DNA of 64,000 nt from Streptomyces sp. NBC_00353 (GTDB taxonomy: Bacteria > Actinomycetota > Actinomycetes > Streptomycetales > Streptomycetaceae). The stretch spans positions 7,871,501-7,935,500 of the forward strand of contig NZ_CP107985.1 of NCBI RefSeq assembly GCF_036108815.1, written 5' to 3'. How positions within the stretch are numbered: the first letter of the stretch is position 1; every line of letters begins with the position of its first letter. A program made the position numbers and the translations under genes. Shown here in pieces: positions 45,109 through 53,791 of the stretch. Under the pieces are notes generated by a model that saw only the letters and a program-made list of their open reading frames with translations, was not told the DNA's origin and did not search any database.

Positions 45109-45206
45109 CCGGTCCGTCATCGCGCGCGTGCTCATGGCTGCACGGCCGCCCACGTCAAACCGCCCGCCCCGGGCTCCCGTTGAAGGCGGAACCCTAGAGT
45201 GGAGGC

Positions 45207-46118
45207 ATGAGCAACGCGACACCGCCCGGCTGGTACCCGGACTCCGCAGCCCCGGGCACCGACCGGTGGTGGGACGGCACGGCATGGACCGCTCACACCC
45301 GGCCGAACACGCCCGCACCGCAGCAGCCGGTCCCACCCCCGTCCGCAAGCGGAGGCAGCGGCGGCGGGGGCGGCATCCGGATCGTGACGACAGCGACGGC
45401 GGCCCTGGTCGTCCTCGGCGCGGCCGTCACCGGGGCCGTCCTGCTGGGCAGGGACGACGGCGGTACGGAACCCAAGTCGTCCGGGCCGACCCGCTCCGCA
45501 CCGCTCCCCACCGCCACCACCACGTCCGGCGGGGACGGTCCGGCGACGGACCCGACACTGCTCGTCGACCAGCTCAACGGCATCACCCTGCCGATCCCCG
45601 ACGGCTGGGAGAAGCCGGAGAGCACGGTCGACAAGGCGCTCACCATGCGCACGGTCGACTCCTACACCTGCCCCGGCGACTCCTCCGCCTTCTGCTACCA
45701 CGGCACGGTGACCACCCGTACGGCGAGCGAGACGGACCTCACTTCCGCCGAGGCCCTGGCCGAGCAGGACATCGCCACCGCGGCCGACAAGGCGTACGAG
45801 GAGAACGTCGTCGGCGACCGGATCCACGGAGGCATCACCTCCCACGAGCAGCTGAGATCCGCATCGGTCAGCGTGGCGGGCCGCACGGGCTACGAGGTGC
45901 GCTGGCGGGTCCACACGGCCGAGGGACCCGGCGGTTATGTGCAGTCGCTCGTCTTCCCGTCGACGGTCGGCAGCGAATCGCCGGTGATCGTGCGCTATGC
46001 CTTCGACGCGGGACCCGACGGACCGCCGCTCTCCCTCATGGACACCCTCACCCGGGCCATCCGGCCGATCGACGACAGCGAGACCAGTGGAGGCGTCGGC
46101 AGCTCCGTGGCTCCCTGA
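45207..46118 (+). CDS. DUF2510 domain membrane protein
   Basis: A 303-residue protein. The N-terminal DUF2510 motif (PPGWYPDSAAPGTDRWWDG, TAWTAHTRP) is followed by a proline/glycine linker, one transmembrane helix (VTTATAALVVLGAAVTGAVL) and an extracellular domain with a Cys pair (YTCPGDSSAFCYHG). DUF2510 proteins are common actinobacterial membrane proteins with no defined function. It stands alone on the plus strand, convergent with the PLP enzyme. Confidence 0.8.
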   Translation: MSNATPPGWYPDSAAPGTDRWWDGTAWTAHTRPNTPAPQQPVPPPSASGGSGGGGGIRIVTTATAALVVLGAAVTGAVLLGRDDGGTEPKSSGPTRSAPLPTATTTSGGDGPATDPTLLVDQLNGITLPIPDGWEKPESTVDKALTMRTVDSYTCPGDSSAFCYHGTVTTRTASETDLTSAEALAEQDIATAADKAYEENVVGDRIHGGITSHEQLRSASVSVAGRTGYEVRWRVHTAEGPGGYVQSLVFPSTVGSESPVIVRYAFDAGPDGPPLSLMDTLTRAIRPIDDSETSGGVGSSVAP

Positions 46119-46149
46119 CACCCGGTCAGGATGTCAGGGAGTCAGGAGG

Positions 46150-47352
46150 TCAGAGGAACGTCTGCCCCTCGCCCCGGTACGTCGGCACGGTCGCCGTGAC
46201 CCGGTCGCCCTCGATCAGCTGCAGCTCGTCGAAGCGCTCGCACAGCTCACCGGCCTTCGCGTGCCGGAACCACACCTTGTCGCCGATCAGCAGATCGTCG
46301 GCCGGGGCGCCGAGCAGCGGTGTCTGCACCTCGCCGGGCCCCTCCTGCGGGTCGTAGCGCAGCCCCTCCGGCAGATACGGAACGGGCAGCCGGTCCGCCC
46401 CCGCGGCCCCCGACGCCGGGTAGCCGCCGCCGAGCACCGTCACCACCCCCACGCCGGGCCGCCGCACCACGGGCTGCGCGAACAGCGCCGCCGGGCGGGC
46501 CGAGAACGACGTGTAGTTGTCGAACAGCCGCGGTGCGTAGAGCCCCGACCCGGCCGCGATCTCGGTCACCGCCGGCTCCGCCGCCGTGTGCTGCACACTG
46601 CCGGTGCCGCCGCCGTTCACGAACTCCAGATCCGGCGCCACCGCCCGCACGGCCCGCACCACCTCCGCCCGCCGGGCCGCCAGCTCCTTGCGGGCCGTCG
46701 CCTGCATCAGCCGGATCGCCCTGGAACGCAGCGGCCGGCCCGTGAGCGAGTCCCCGACCCCGGCGATATGCCCCTCGTACGCCATCAGACCGACCAGCCG
46801 GAAACCGGGCCTGCGCGCCACCGAGCGGGCCAGCTCCGCGAGCTGGGCGGGGGAGCGCAGCGGCGAACGCAGCGCCCCGATCCTGACCCGGCCGCCGAGC
46901 AGCCGCAGCGACGTGTCCAGCTCCAGACAGACCCGGATCTCCTCCTGGCCACCGGCCCGCGCCGCGTCGATCAGCTCCAGCTGCGCATGATCGTCCACCA
47001 TCACCGTGACCGCGGCGGCCAGCTTCGGGTCCCCGGCCAGCTCGGCGAAGGCGGACCGGTCGGCCGACGGGTAGGCCAGCAGTACGTCGTCGAAACCGGC
47101 CCGGGCCAGCCACAGCGACTCGGCGAGCGTGAACGACATCACCCCGGCGAACCCCGGCCGCGCGAGCACCCGCTCCAGCAGCGTCCGGCAGCGCACCGAC
47201 TTGCTCGCGACCCGGATCGGCTTCCCCGCCGCCCGGCGGACCAGGTCGTCGGCGTTGGCATCGAAGGCATCCAGATCGATCACGGCGATCGGGGCGTCGA
47301 GATGTGCGGTGGCCCGCTCGTAGCGGGTCCGGTCAGCGGCACGCGCAGTCAT
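46150..47352 (-). CDS. PLP-dependent alanine racemase-fold amino acid aldolase/deaminase
   Basis: A 400-residue fold-type III PLP enzyme. The cofactor Lys lies in PIRVASKSVRCRTLL, preceded by AVIDLDAFDANADDL, and the C-terminal barrel region carries VTVLGGGYPASGA and GDKVWFRHAKAGELCERF. It resembles D-threonine aldolase/D-serine dehydratase-like proteins, where a His/Cys pair binds metal; HAKAGELC fits that. ATG at 47352 begins the conserved region. The exact substrate, probably a D-amino acid, is not determined. Confidence 0.82.
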   Translation of the reverse strand: MTARAADRTRYERATAHLDAPIAVIDLDAFDANADDLVRRAAGKPIRVASKSVRCRTLLERVLARPGFAGVMSFTLAESLWLARAGFDDVLLAYPSADRSAFAELAGDPKLAAAVTVMVDDHAQLELIDAARAGGQEEIRVCLELDTSLRLLGGRVRIGALRSPLRSPAQLAELARSVARRPGFRLVGLMAYEGHIAGVGDSLTGRPLRSRAIRLMQATARKELAARRAEVVRAVRAVAPDLEFVNGGGTGSVQHTAAEPAVTEIAAGSGLYAPRLFDNYTSFSARPAALFAQPVVRRPGVGVVTVLGGGYPASGAAGADRLPVPYLPEGLRYDPQEGPGEVQTPLLGAPADDLLIGDKVWFRHAKAGELCERFDELQLIEGDRVTATVPTYRGEGQTFL

Positions 47353-47536
47353 GGCCGCAGCTTGCCAGACGCCTTTACCGCTGGGTAGGGGGACGATCGG
47401 GGCAGATCCCCCAGGGGCACGACGCCCGACTCCCGCCGGGCCCGCCGCAGCCCGTAGAGTAACGACACGCGGCGACCAACGGGCCTGCCCGTGAAGGTGA
47501 TCCGCGAGCGGTACGGAACGTGGACCAGGGGGGCGG

Positions 47537-48844
47537 ATGAGTACCGAGGCGCAGCGCGCTCCCGTGCCGCCCCGCCCGACGGCGCCACCACGCCCGGCCG
47601 CACCGCCGGACGCCCACGGGAACCCGGGGCGTACGACCGGGGCGACGCCCCCGCCCCCGACCCAGGGCCCGCAGCCGACGGCTCCGGCCGACCAGGCTCC
47701 GGATGCGTCGGCGTTCGGCACACCCGCGCCCGCCGTTCCCGCGCAGGACGCGCCGACGCACGTACCGCAGGCTCCTCCCGCGGCCCCGACCTCCCCGCAC
47801 CCGCCGGAACCGGAGCCGCAGCCGGTGGAGACGACCACGCGGCTCCGCGTCGTGCCCGCGACCGCTGCCGCCCCGGCACCCACCGCTCCGCCCCGTCCCG
47901 GAACGGCGCCACCCCCGCCGACCCGGCGGCGGCCCGTGGGGGCTGTGGATCTCACCCCGCATCCCGGCGCGACCCCGCCGTATCCCGGCGGCTACTTCCC
48001 GCCCGCGCATACGCACTCCCACGCCCTGCCGTACCCCAGGCCCGAGACGCCCGCCGAGACCACCACCCGGCTGCGGCCCGTCCGTACCCGCCGCCCCGCA
48101 CGGACAGCCGCCGCGGCGGCCTGTGTCGTGCTCGGGCTCGGGCTGATCGGCGGAGCGGTCACCGGCAGCTGGCTCACCAGTGACTCCTCGGCCGACGCCG
48201 GTGCGCGCAGCCCCTACGCCATTGGGCGCACCGTCTGGCACAACGTCCCCGTGGACACCCTGTTCCCCCGCACCCTCAAGGGGGACGGCGCGGGGCCCGG
48301 CGGTGCGGACCGGGTCTGGACCCGGATCGCCGTCGCCCCGGACAGCGGCTGCACGACCGCCCTGGACCCGCTGCTGCTCAAGACGATCCGCCCGGTCGGC
48401 TGCGAGCGGCTGCTGCGCGCCACCTACGCGGACGCCACCTCCAGCAGCGTCACCACGGTCGGCATGATCTTCACCGAGGGCTCCACCGACGCGATGAGAG
48501 CGCTGAGCACCAGATTCTCCGATCAGCACCTCGACGCGCGCACCGACCTGATGCCCCGTACGTACGCGGTCGAGGACACGGTCGCCGCCGGCTTCGGCGC
48601 CCGGCAGCGCGCCAGCTGGACCGTCCATGTGCTGACCGAGGTGCCGGTCGTCGTGTTCGCCGTATCCGGGTTCGCGGACGGACGTACGGTCAGCGATCCG
48701 CAGCCGGTCGCGAAGGCGATCGCCGCGGACGCGACCACGGCCGCCGCGCAGGCCGGTCTCGGCCATGAGGCCAAGGGCATCGCCGACCGGATCGAGCGCG
48801 GGCTGCGCCGGACCGTCACCGACCTCTCGGAGAAGCCGCGATGA
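47537..48844 (+). CDS. Proline-rich single-pass membrane protein linked to mycosin
   Basis: A 435-residue protein. A proline/alanine-rich, low-complexity cytoplasmic N-terminus of about 190 residues is followed by one transmembrane helix (AAACVVLGLGLIGGAVTGSWL) and an extracellular domain of about 220 residues. No family is recognised. Its stop overlaps the ATG of the subtilisin-like protease, so the two are probably partners at the membrane. The N-terminus resembles the disordered tails of actinobacterial secretion or signalling proteins but shows no kinase or FHA domain. Confidence 0.8.
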   Translation: MSTEAQRAPVPPRPTAPPRPAAPPDAHGNPGRTTGATPPPPTQGPQPTAPADQAPDASAFGTPAPAVPAQDAPTHVPQAPPAAPTSPHPPEPEPQPVETTTRLRVVPATAAAPAPTAPPRPGTAPPPPTRRRPVGAVDLTPHPGATPPYPGGYFPPAHTHSHALPYPRPETPAETTTRLRPVRTRRPARTAAAAACVVLGLGLIGGAVTGSWLTSDSSADAGARSPYAIGRTVWHNVPVDTLFPRTLKGDGAGPGGADRVWTRIAVAPDSGCTTALDPLLLKTIRPVGCERLLRATYADATSSSVTTVGMIFTEGSTDAMRALSTRFSDQHLDARTDLMPRTYAVEDTVAAGFGARQRASWTVHVLTEVPVVVFAVSGFADGRTVSDPQPVAKAIAADATTAAAQAGLGHEAKGIADRIERGLRRTVTDLSEKPR

Positions 48845-50049
48845 ACAGCCGCCGCCACCGCCGCGCCCTCGGCGCGCTCTGCGCCGCCACCGCGTTCACG
48901 CTGCTCCCCGCCGTCCCCGCCCACGCGGACACCATCCGGCCGCAGCAGTGGGGGCTGCAGGCGCTGCACACGGACCGGGCCTGGCAGACCACCAAGGGCA
49001 AGGGCATCACCGTCGCCGTCGTCGACACCGGGGTCGACGACAGCCTCCCCGACCTGGCGGGCCAGGTACTGCCCGGCAAGGACCTGATCGGCTTCGGCGC
49101 CGGGCGCGGCGACCGTTCCTGGGCCCGGCACGGCACCGCGATGGCCGGGATCATCGCGGGCCGCGGCCACGGCGTCGGCCGCGCCGACGGAGTGCTCGGC
49201 ATCGCCCCGGAGGCGAAGATCCTCCCGGTCCGGGTGATCCTCGAAGCCTCCGACCCGTCCCGTGACAAGGCCCGCGAGTCCCGCGGTACGGCCCTGGCCG
49301 ACGGCATCCGCTGGGCCGCCGACCACGGTGCCGACGTCATCAACCTCTCCCTGGGCGACGACAGCGCGTCCGCGCACCCCGAGGGCGGCGAGGACGCCGC
49401 GATCCAGTACGCGCTGAAGAAGGGCGCCGTCGTCGTCGCGTCGGCGGGCAACGGGGGCGAGAAGGGTGACCACATCTCGTACCCCGCCGCCTACCCCGGC
49501 GTGATCGCGGTCGCCGCCGTCGACCGGTACGGCACCCACGCCGCCTTCTCCACCCGCCACTGGTACGCCACCGTCAGCGCTCCCGGCGTCGACATAGTGG
49601 TCCCGGCCCCCGACCGTCACTACTACATCGAGTGGGGCACATCGGCCGCCTCCGCGTTCGTCTCCGGCGCGGTCGCGCTGGTCCGGGCCGCCCATCCGGG
49701 ACTCACGCCCGCCCAGGTGAAGAAGCTCCTGACGGACACCGCCCGCAACTCCCCGGCGGGCGGCCGCGACGACTCCCGGGGCTACGGCATCGTCGACCCG
49801 GCCGCCGCGATCAAGGCGGGCGGCAAGCTGCGCAAGGCCGGTCTGCGGGCAGAGGCGGAGTCGGCCGGCTCCGCCGGGTCCACGAAGGCCGGCTACCGCA
49901 AGCGGTACTTCGGCCCCGGTCCCACCGCGCAGCACCGGGACGCAGGACCCGCAGGCTGGCTCGCCCCGGCCGCGGGCGGCCTGGGAGCCGTACTGCTGGC
50001 GCTGGCCGTGCTGCTGTGGCGCGACAGGAGAACCTCCGCACGCCGCTGA
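48841..50049 (+). CDS. mycP: Mycosin-type S8 serine protease
   Basis: A 402-residue subtilisin-fold protease. A signal peptide (LLPAVPAHA) is followed by the triad Asp62 (VVDTGVDD), His97 (RHGTAMAG) and Ser268 (GTSAAS), with oxyanion Asn204 (SAGNGG). One C-terminal transmembrane helix ends in a basic tail (LLWRDRRTSARR). This layout is that of type VII secretion mycosins. No EccB-E or Esx genes lie in the window, so it may be an orphan acting with the overlapping upstream membrane protein. Confidence 0.9.
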   Translation: MNSRRHRRALGALCAATAFTLLPAVPAHADTIRPQQWGLQALHTDRAWQTTKGKGITVAVVDTGVDDSLPDLAGQVLPGKDLIGFGAGRGDRSWARHGTAMAGIIAGRGHGVGRADGVLGIAPEAKILPVRVILEASDPSRDKARESRGTALADGIRWAADHGADVINLSLGDDSASAHPEGGEDAAIQYALKKGAVVVASAGNGGEKGDHISYPAAYPGVIAVAAVDRYGTHAAFSTRHWYATVSAPGVDIVVPAPDRHYYIEWGTSAASAFVSGAVALVRAAHPGLTPAQVKKLLTDTARNSPAGGRDDSRGYGIVDPAAAIKAGGKLRKAGLRAEAESAGSAGSTKAGYRKRYFGPGPTAQHRDAGPAGWLAPAAGGLGAVLLALAVLLWRDRRTSARR

Positions 50050-50101
50050 AGCCGTGGCGACCCGGCGCGATCCGGTCGTCCGGCCGAGAGGCGCTTACGC
50101 C

Positions 50102-51028
50102 TCACCGCGCCCCGTCGAGCACCCCGACCGCGGCCTTCGCGACCGACTCCACCCGCTCGATCCCCGTCGCCATCGTCTGCTGCCCGGCGGAGAGCACCGC
50201 CACCAGGTACGTGTGCCCGTTGCTCTTCACCTGCCCGATGCTGTTGATGTCCCAGAGGCCGGTGGCGCTCCGCGGCATCCAGCCGTTCTTCAGCGCCCAG
50301 TCGCTGCCCGCCGCGGACACCCCCCAATGCTGATCGGCCGCCACGTTCCGCATCAGCCCCTGCAGATAGGCACGGGAGTCCTCGGTCAGCTTCGAGTCCG
50401 TACCGAACACCGTCCTCAGCAGCACCAGCTGATCTGCCGCCGTGGTCCGGGTCAGCCCCCACGCGGCCGCGGCGGTCGTGCCGGCCAGGCCGAACCGGGT
50501 GTTGGCCGCGTCGAGTCCGGCCGCCCCGCCGATCGTCCGCATGAGCGCGGTCGCGGCGGCGTTGTCACTGTTCTCGATCATGGTGACGGAACGGCTGCGT
50601 TCGTAGCCGGTGAGCTCCCGCCCCTGGTCCTGGGCCCGGAGCAGCAGCGCCGCGAGGATGTCGACCTTGACGATGCTCGCGGTGGCGTAGGTCCCGTTCC
50701 CGTACACCGCACCGGCCCCGACCGCGGCGTCCAGCACCGCGACCGAAACCCTGGAGTCGCCGGCCAGCGGCGCCACCGCCGCGGCCAGCTCCGCGTCCAG
50801 ATCCACCTCGGGCTCCTCGCTCGTCACCACCGGAGCCGGCGGGCCCGGAGCCGGTGAGGCCGCGGCCGACGATACGGAGGCGACGGGGCCGGGTCCCGGA
50901 TCCGACCACCGGCCCACCAGATACATGCCGCCCGCGACGGAACCGGCCAGCAGGAACACGGTGGTCACGGACGCGGACAGTACGGACGTACGCATCTTCG
51001 TACTTGTCTTCGATGTCGGCAGGGTCAT
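50102..51028 (-). CDS. Membrane-anchored serine hydrolase, class A beta-lactamase-like
   Basis: A 308-residue exported protein. An N-terminal hydrophobic anchor (TTVFLLAGSVAGGMYLVG) and Pro/Ser-rich linker are followed by a beta-lactamase-fold domain. That domain has SIVK (SxxK) in ATASIVKVDIL, SDN in IENSDNAAATAL and KNG (KTG-like) in ALKNGWM. Replacement of KTG by KNG and no obvious omega-loop Glu make true beta-lactamase activity doubtful; it may bind peptidoglycan peptides. Convergent with the mycosin gene. Confidence 0.8.
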   Translation of the reverse strand: MTLPTSKTSTKMRTSVLSASVTTVFLLAGSVAGGMYLVGRWSDPGPGPVASVSSAAASPAPGPPAPVVTSEEPEVDLDAELAAAVAPLAGDSRVSVAVLDAAVGAGAVYGNGTYATASIVKVDILAALLLRAQDQGRELTGYERSRSVTMIENSDNAAATALMRTIGGAAGLDAANTRFGLAGTTAAAAWGLTRTTAADQLVLLRTVFGTDSKLTEDSRAYLQGLMRNVAADQHWGVSAAGSDWALKNGWMPRSATGLWDINSIGQVKSNGHTYLVAVLSAGQQTMATGIERVESVAKAAVGVLDGAR

Positions 51029-51115
51029 GGAACCGGACGCTAGGAAGAGCACCTGGCAACGGGCTGTGGTCCACCTGAGGGCTTCGTGAGAAACCGCACC
51101 GACTACGCTCACCCT

Positions 51116-51844
51116 GTGGCGCAGAAGAACATTCCGGACTCCGGTTACTCCGATGACGATGGCACGGCCGACCCCGCACTGACCGCGGCACTCGCCGCCT
51201 GGGCCGAGGACCGTACGGCCATCGGCCCAGTCCTCGAAGCGCTCAGGGGCGCCCGCCTCCTGGTCCCCGTCGTCGCCGTCCTCGGGGAAGTGGAGGAGGA
51301 CGAAACCGGGCTGCGCCGGGAGAAGACCAGCGACATGGCGGTGCCCACCCTCCAGGCCGGGGACCGTCGCGCCCTGCCCGCCTTCACCTCGACCGCCTCG
51401 CTGGCGCGCTGGGACCCGCAGGCCCGCCCCGTCGCCGTACCCCTGCACCAGGCGCTGCAGGCCGCCGCACACGAGAAGGCGGACACGGTGGTGCTCGATC
51501 TCGCCGGACCCGTCGCTTTCGAGCTGACCGGCTCTGCGTTGCTCGCGCTCGCCGAGGGCCGCACCAGCGCCGACCCGCTGGACGACCCGGCGGTCACCTC
51601 CGCGGTACGCGAGGCGGTCGCCGCCGAGCCCGCGGTGATCCGTGCCCATCTCGTCCCGGGCCGGGCCGGCGGCACCCTCGCCCTGGTCCTGGCGCCCGAC
51701 GCGGCCCCTGCCGACGCGGCCCACCGGGTCGCGGAGTCCCTGGCCGCCGACGAGGTGCTGCGCGCCCGGCTGGTGCGGGGCCTGGACCTGGCGCTGCTTC
51801 CGGCCGACGCGATCACGCCCGGTGAGCCTCTCTTCGCACGCTGA
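51116..51844 (+). CDS. SseB family protein
   Basis: A 242-residue SseB-domain protein beginning AQKNIPDSGYSDDDG, with the family block RLLVPVVAVLGEVEEDETGL and PAFTSTASLARW. Streptomycete SseB proteins are common, cytoplasmic and functionally uncharacterized. GTG at 51116 is chosen on the conserved start; no ribosome site precedes it, and a TACGCT -10-like element 8 nt upstream suggests a leaderless message. GTG at 51086 is an alternative. Confidence 0.8.
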   Translation: MAQKNIPDSGYSDDDGTADPALTAALAAWAEDRTAIGPVLEALRGARLLVPVVAVLGEVEEDETGLRREKTSDMAVPTLQAGDRRALPAFTSTASLARWDPQARPVAVPLHQALQAAAHEKADTVVLDLAGPVAFELTGSALLALAEGRTSADPLDDPAVTSAVREAVAAEPAVIRAHLVPGRAGGTLALVLAPDAAPADAAHRVAESLAADEVLRARLVRGLDLALLPADAITPGEPLFAR

Positions 51845-51867
51845 TCACCCGACCGGCCCGCGAACGA

Positions 51868-51903
51868 CGTGAGCCCCCTGCCCGGACGGGCAGGGGGCTC
51901 ACG
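51868..51903. terminator. Bidirectional terminator
   Basis: A perfect 16-bp stem (arm CGTGAGCCCCCTGCCC, loop ggac) lies between the convergent SseB and DUF1844 genes. Confidence 0.85.
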
Positions 51904-51936
51904 GTCGTCGAAGGAAGGAGAGGTGGTGGGGTGGGC

Positions 51937-52299
51937 TCAGCCGAAGACGGGGCCGGTGTACTTCTCGCCGGGGCCCTGGCCGGGCTCGTCCGGAACGAGC
52001 GACGCCTCGCGGAACGCCAGCTGCAGCGACTTCAGGCCGTCCCGCAGCGGTGCCGCGTGGAACGAGCTGATCTCGGTGGTGCTCGCGTCCAGCAGGCCGG
52101 CCAGCGCGTGGACCAGCTTGCGGGCCTCGTCGAGGTCCTTGTGCTTGTCGCCGTCCTCGGTAAGACCGAGCTTCACGGCGGCGGCGCTCATCAGATTGAC
52201 GGCGACCGTCACGATCACCTCGACCGCGGGGACCTCCGCGATGTCGCGGGCCATGTCGTCGAAGCCGGGGGTTTCACTGCTGGGGGTCGCGTCACTCAT
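51937..52299 (-). CDS. DUF1844 domain protein
   Basis: A 120-residue acidic helical protein with the DUF1844 core (VIVTVAVNLMSAAAVKLGLTE, ARKLVHALAGLLDASTTEI). It is regularly encoded next to infC in actinobacteria and its function is unknown. ATG at 52299 is preceded by no Shine-Dalgarno sequence but by TATCGT about 8 nt upstream, so a leaderless start is possible. Divergent from the infC leader. Confidence 0.82.
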   Translation of the reverse strand: MSDATPSSETPGFDDMARDIAEVPAVEVIVTVAVNLMSAAAVKLGLTEDGDKHKDLDEARKLVHALAGLLDASTTEISSFHAAPLRDGLKSLQLAFREASLVPDEPGQGPGEKYTGPVFG

Positions 52300-52458
52300 G
52301 AGCCATACGATAGGCCCACGCCTGCCCGGACCCGTCCGCGGGAGCTGCGTGAGCGGTCGTCCCCGCACGGTTCGCGCCACCCCGGGGGAGCTGCTAACCT
52401 TGTGTAACGACCGGCTGGGTATCTATGTGCCCGGCCCACAAGTGGAGGCTCCGATCTC

Positions 52459-52696
52459 CCACCTGACCATCCTCCGGGACGGCAGGTCACCGGTCAGGTG
52501 GCGCCCATCGTTCCGTACGGACGATGGAGCCGCCCGATGCGCCCCGCGGTTGACCGCGGCGGTGTTCCGGTTTTCCAGGAGCCCCGCCTGTGTCCCGTCC
52601 GGGGCATTTTTGATGTGCTGGTGCGGTTGGTCTCAGGAAAACAGACGTTACGTGGCTGTCCGCCAGGCGGCCGCGTGGTGCTACCGAGGAGGATCC
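52459..52696 (+). promoter_or_regulatory. Structured infC leader RNA
   Basis: The 397-nt gap before infC contains no gene but four successive hairpins: 52459-52501 (10-bp CCACCTGACC/GGTCAGGTGG), 52505-52527 (CCATCGT/ACGATGG around CCGtaCGG), 52544-52559 (CCGCGGT/ACCGCGG) and a terminator-like one. A promoter such as TAACCT near 52395 or TTGTGT/TATGTG at 52400-52429 would start transcription upstream. This layout is that of a ribosomal-protein/IF3 autoregulatory leader; I cannot match it to a named family. Confidence 0.65.
52581..52611 (+). terminator. Attenuator in infC leader
   Basis: GCCCCG / CGGGGC stem followed by ATTTTT, 86 nt before the infC start. T-runs after GC stems are rare in this genome; inside a leader this indicates transcription attenuation, perhaps by L20 or IF3. 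Confidence 0.65.
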
Positions 52697-53362
52697 ATCA
52701 GCGCCGAGCCCCGCATCAACGACCGGATTCGCGTTCCCGAGGTGCGACTTGTCGGTCCCAGCGGCGAGCAGGTCGGGATTGTTCCGCTTGCCAAGGCCCT
52801 GGAACTCGCACAGGAGTACGACCTCGACCTGGTCGAGGTGGCGGCGACCGCCCGTCCGCCCGTGTGCAAGCTCATGGACTACGGGAAGTTCAAGTACGAG
52901 TCGGCCATGAAGGCACGTGAGGCGCGCAAGAACCAGGCGCACACGGTCATCAAGGAGATGAAGCTCCGGCCGAAGATCGACCCGCACGACTATGACACCA
53001 AGAAGGGTCACGTCGTTCGGTTCCTCAAGCAGGGCGACAAGGTCAAGATCACGATCATGTTCCGTGGTCGTGAGCAGTCCCGCCCTGAGCTGGGCTTCCG
53101 ACTGCTTCAGCGTCTCGCTTCGGACGTCGAGGAACTCGGCTTCATCGAGTCGAATCCGAAGCAGGACGGCCGGAACATGATCATGGTTCTGGGCCCGCAC
53201 AAGAAGAAGACCGAAGCCATGGCCGAGGCCCGTGAGGCCCAGGCCGCCCGCAAGGCGGAGCGTCAGGGCTACACGCCCGGCGCCGAGGCTGCGGAAGAGG
53301 CTGCCGAGGCTCCGGCCGAGGCGCAGCCCGAGGCTTCGACCGATACACCTTCCGAGGCGTGA
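52697..53362 (+). CDS. infC: Translation initiation factor IF-3
   Basis: A 221-residue IF-3: INDRIRVPEVRLVGPSGEQV, the central linker helix AREARKNQAHTVIKEMKLRP, and C-domain FLKQGDKVKITIMFRGREQ. It carries the Ala/Glu-rich tail of about 45 residues typical of Streptomyces. It binds the 30S subunit and checks the initiator codon. GAGGAGG is followed after four bases by ATC AGC GCC GAG, so the start appears to be the rare AUC codon at 52697; in-frame GTG at 52652 is the nearest conventional option. First gene of the infC-rpmI-rplT operon. Confidence 0.9.
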   Translation: MSAEPRINDRIRVPEVRLVGPSGEQVGIVPLAKALELAQEYDLDLVEVAATARPPVCKLMDYGKFKYESAMKAREARKNQAHTVIKEMKLRPKIDPHDYDTKKGHVVRFLKQGDKVKITIMFRGREQSRPELGFRLLQRLASDVEELGFIESNPKQDGRNMIMVLGPHKKKTEAMAEAREAQAARKAERQGYTPGAEAAEEAAEAPAEAQPEASTDTPSEA

Positions 53363-53482
53363 CCTCAGGGGGCGCCATCCAGGCGGCCCCGGGTCCCCCC
53401 GGAATTCCCACCAAGATCTGACGCCCCTGCTGTCCGGTGCCCGCACCGTGAGGGGCGCCACTGACGAGGAGAGAACGGCGCG

Positions 53483-53677
53483 ATGCCGAAGAACAAGACG
53501 CACAGCGGTGCCAGCAAGCGCTTCAAGATCACCGGCTCCGGCAAGGTGCTCCGCGAGAAGGCCGGCAAGCGCCACCTGCTCGAGCACAAGTCGTCCAAGA
53601 AGACCCGCTCGCTGACCGGCACGGTCGTCGTGGCTCCGGCCGACGCCAAGAAGATCAAGAAGCTTCTCGGCAAGTGA
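53483..53677 (+). CDS. rpmI: 50S ribosomal protein L35
   Basis: A 64-residue basic protein starting MPKNKTHSGASKRFKITGSG with the L35 motif KRHLLEHKSSKKTR. It belongs to the large ribosomal subunit. GAGGAGAGAACGGCG precedes the ATG. It lies 120 nt after infC and 114 nt before rplT, the conserved IF3-L35-L20 order. Confidence 0.97.
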   Translation: MPKNKTHSGASKRFKITGSGKVLREKAGKRHLLEHKSSKKTRSLTGTVVVAPADAKKIKKLLGK

Positions 53678-53683
53678 GGCCAG

Positions 53684-53704
53684 GCCCCCGGTGAATCCGG
53701 GGGC
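53684..53704 (+). other. Intercistronic hairpin between rpmI and rplT
   Basis: A perfect 8-bp stem GCCCCCGG-tgaat-CCGGGGGC begins 6 nt after the rpmI stop. It may stabilise or process the message or lower rplT expression; no T-run follows. Confidence 0.6.
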
Positions 53705-53791
53705 ACGACCTCTGTCACACCGGGACCAATTCGTTTCCGGGCTGGGTGAGTCGATACCGTGAACACCAGCCCCGCTACAAGGAGTTAACAA

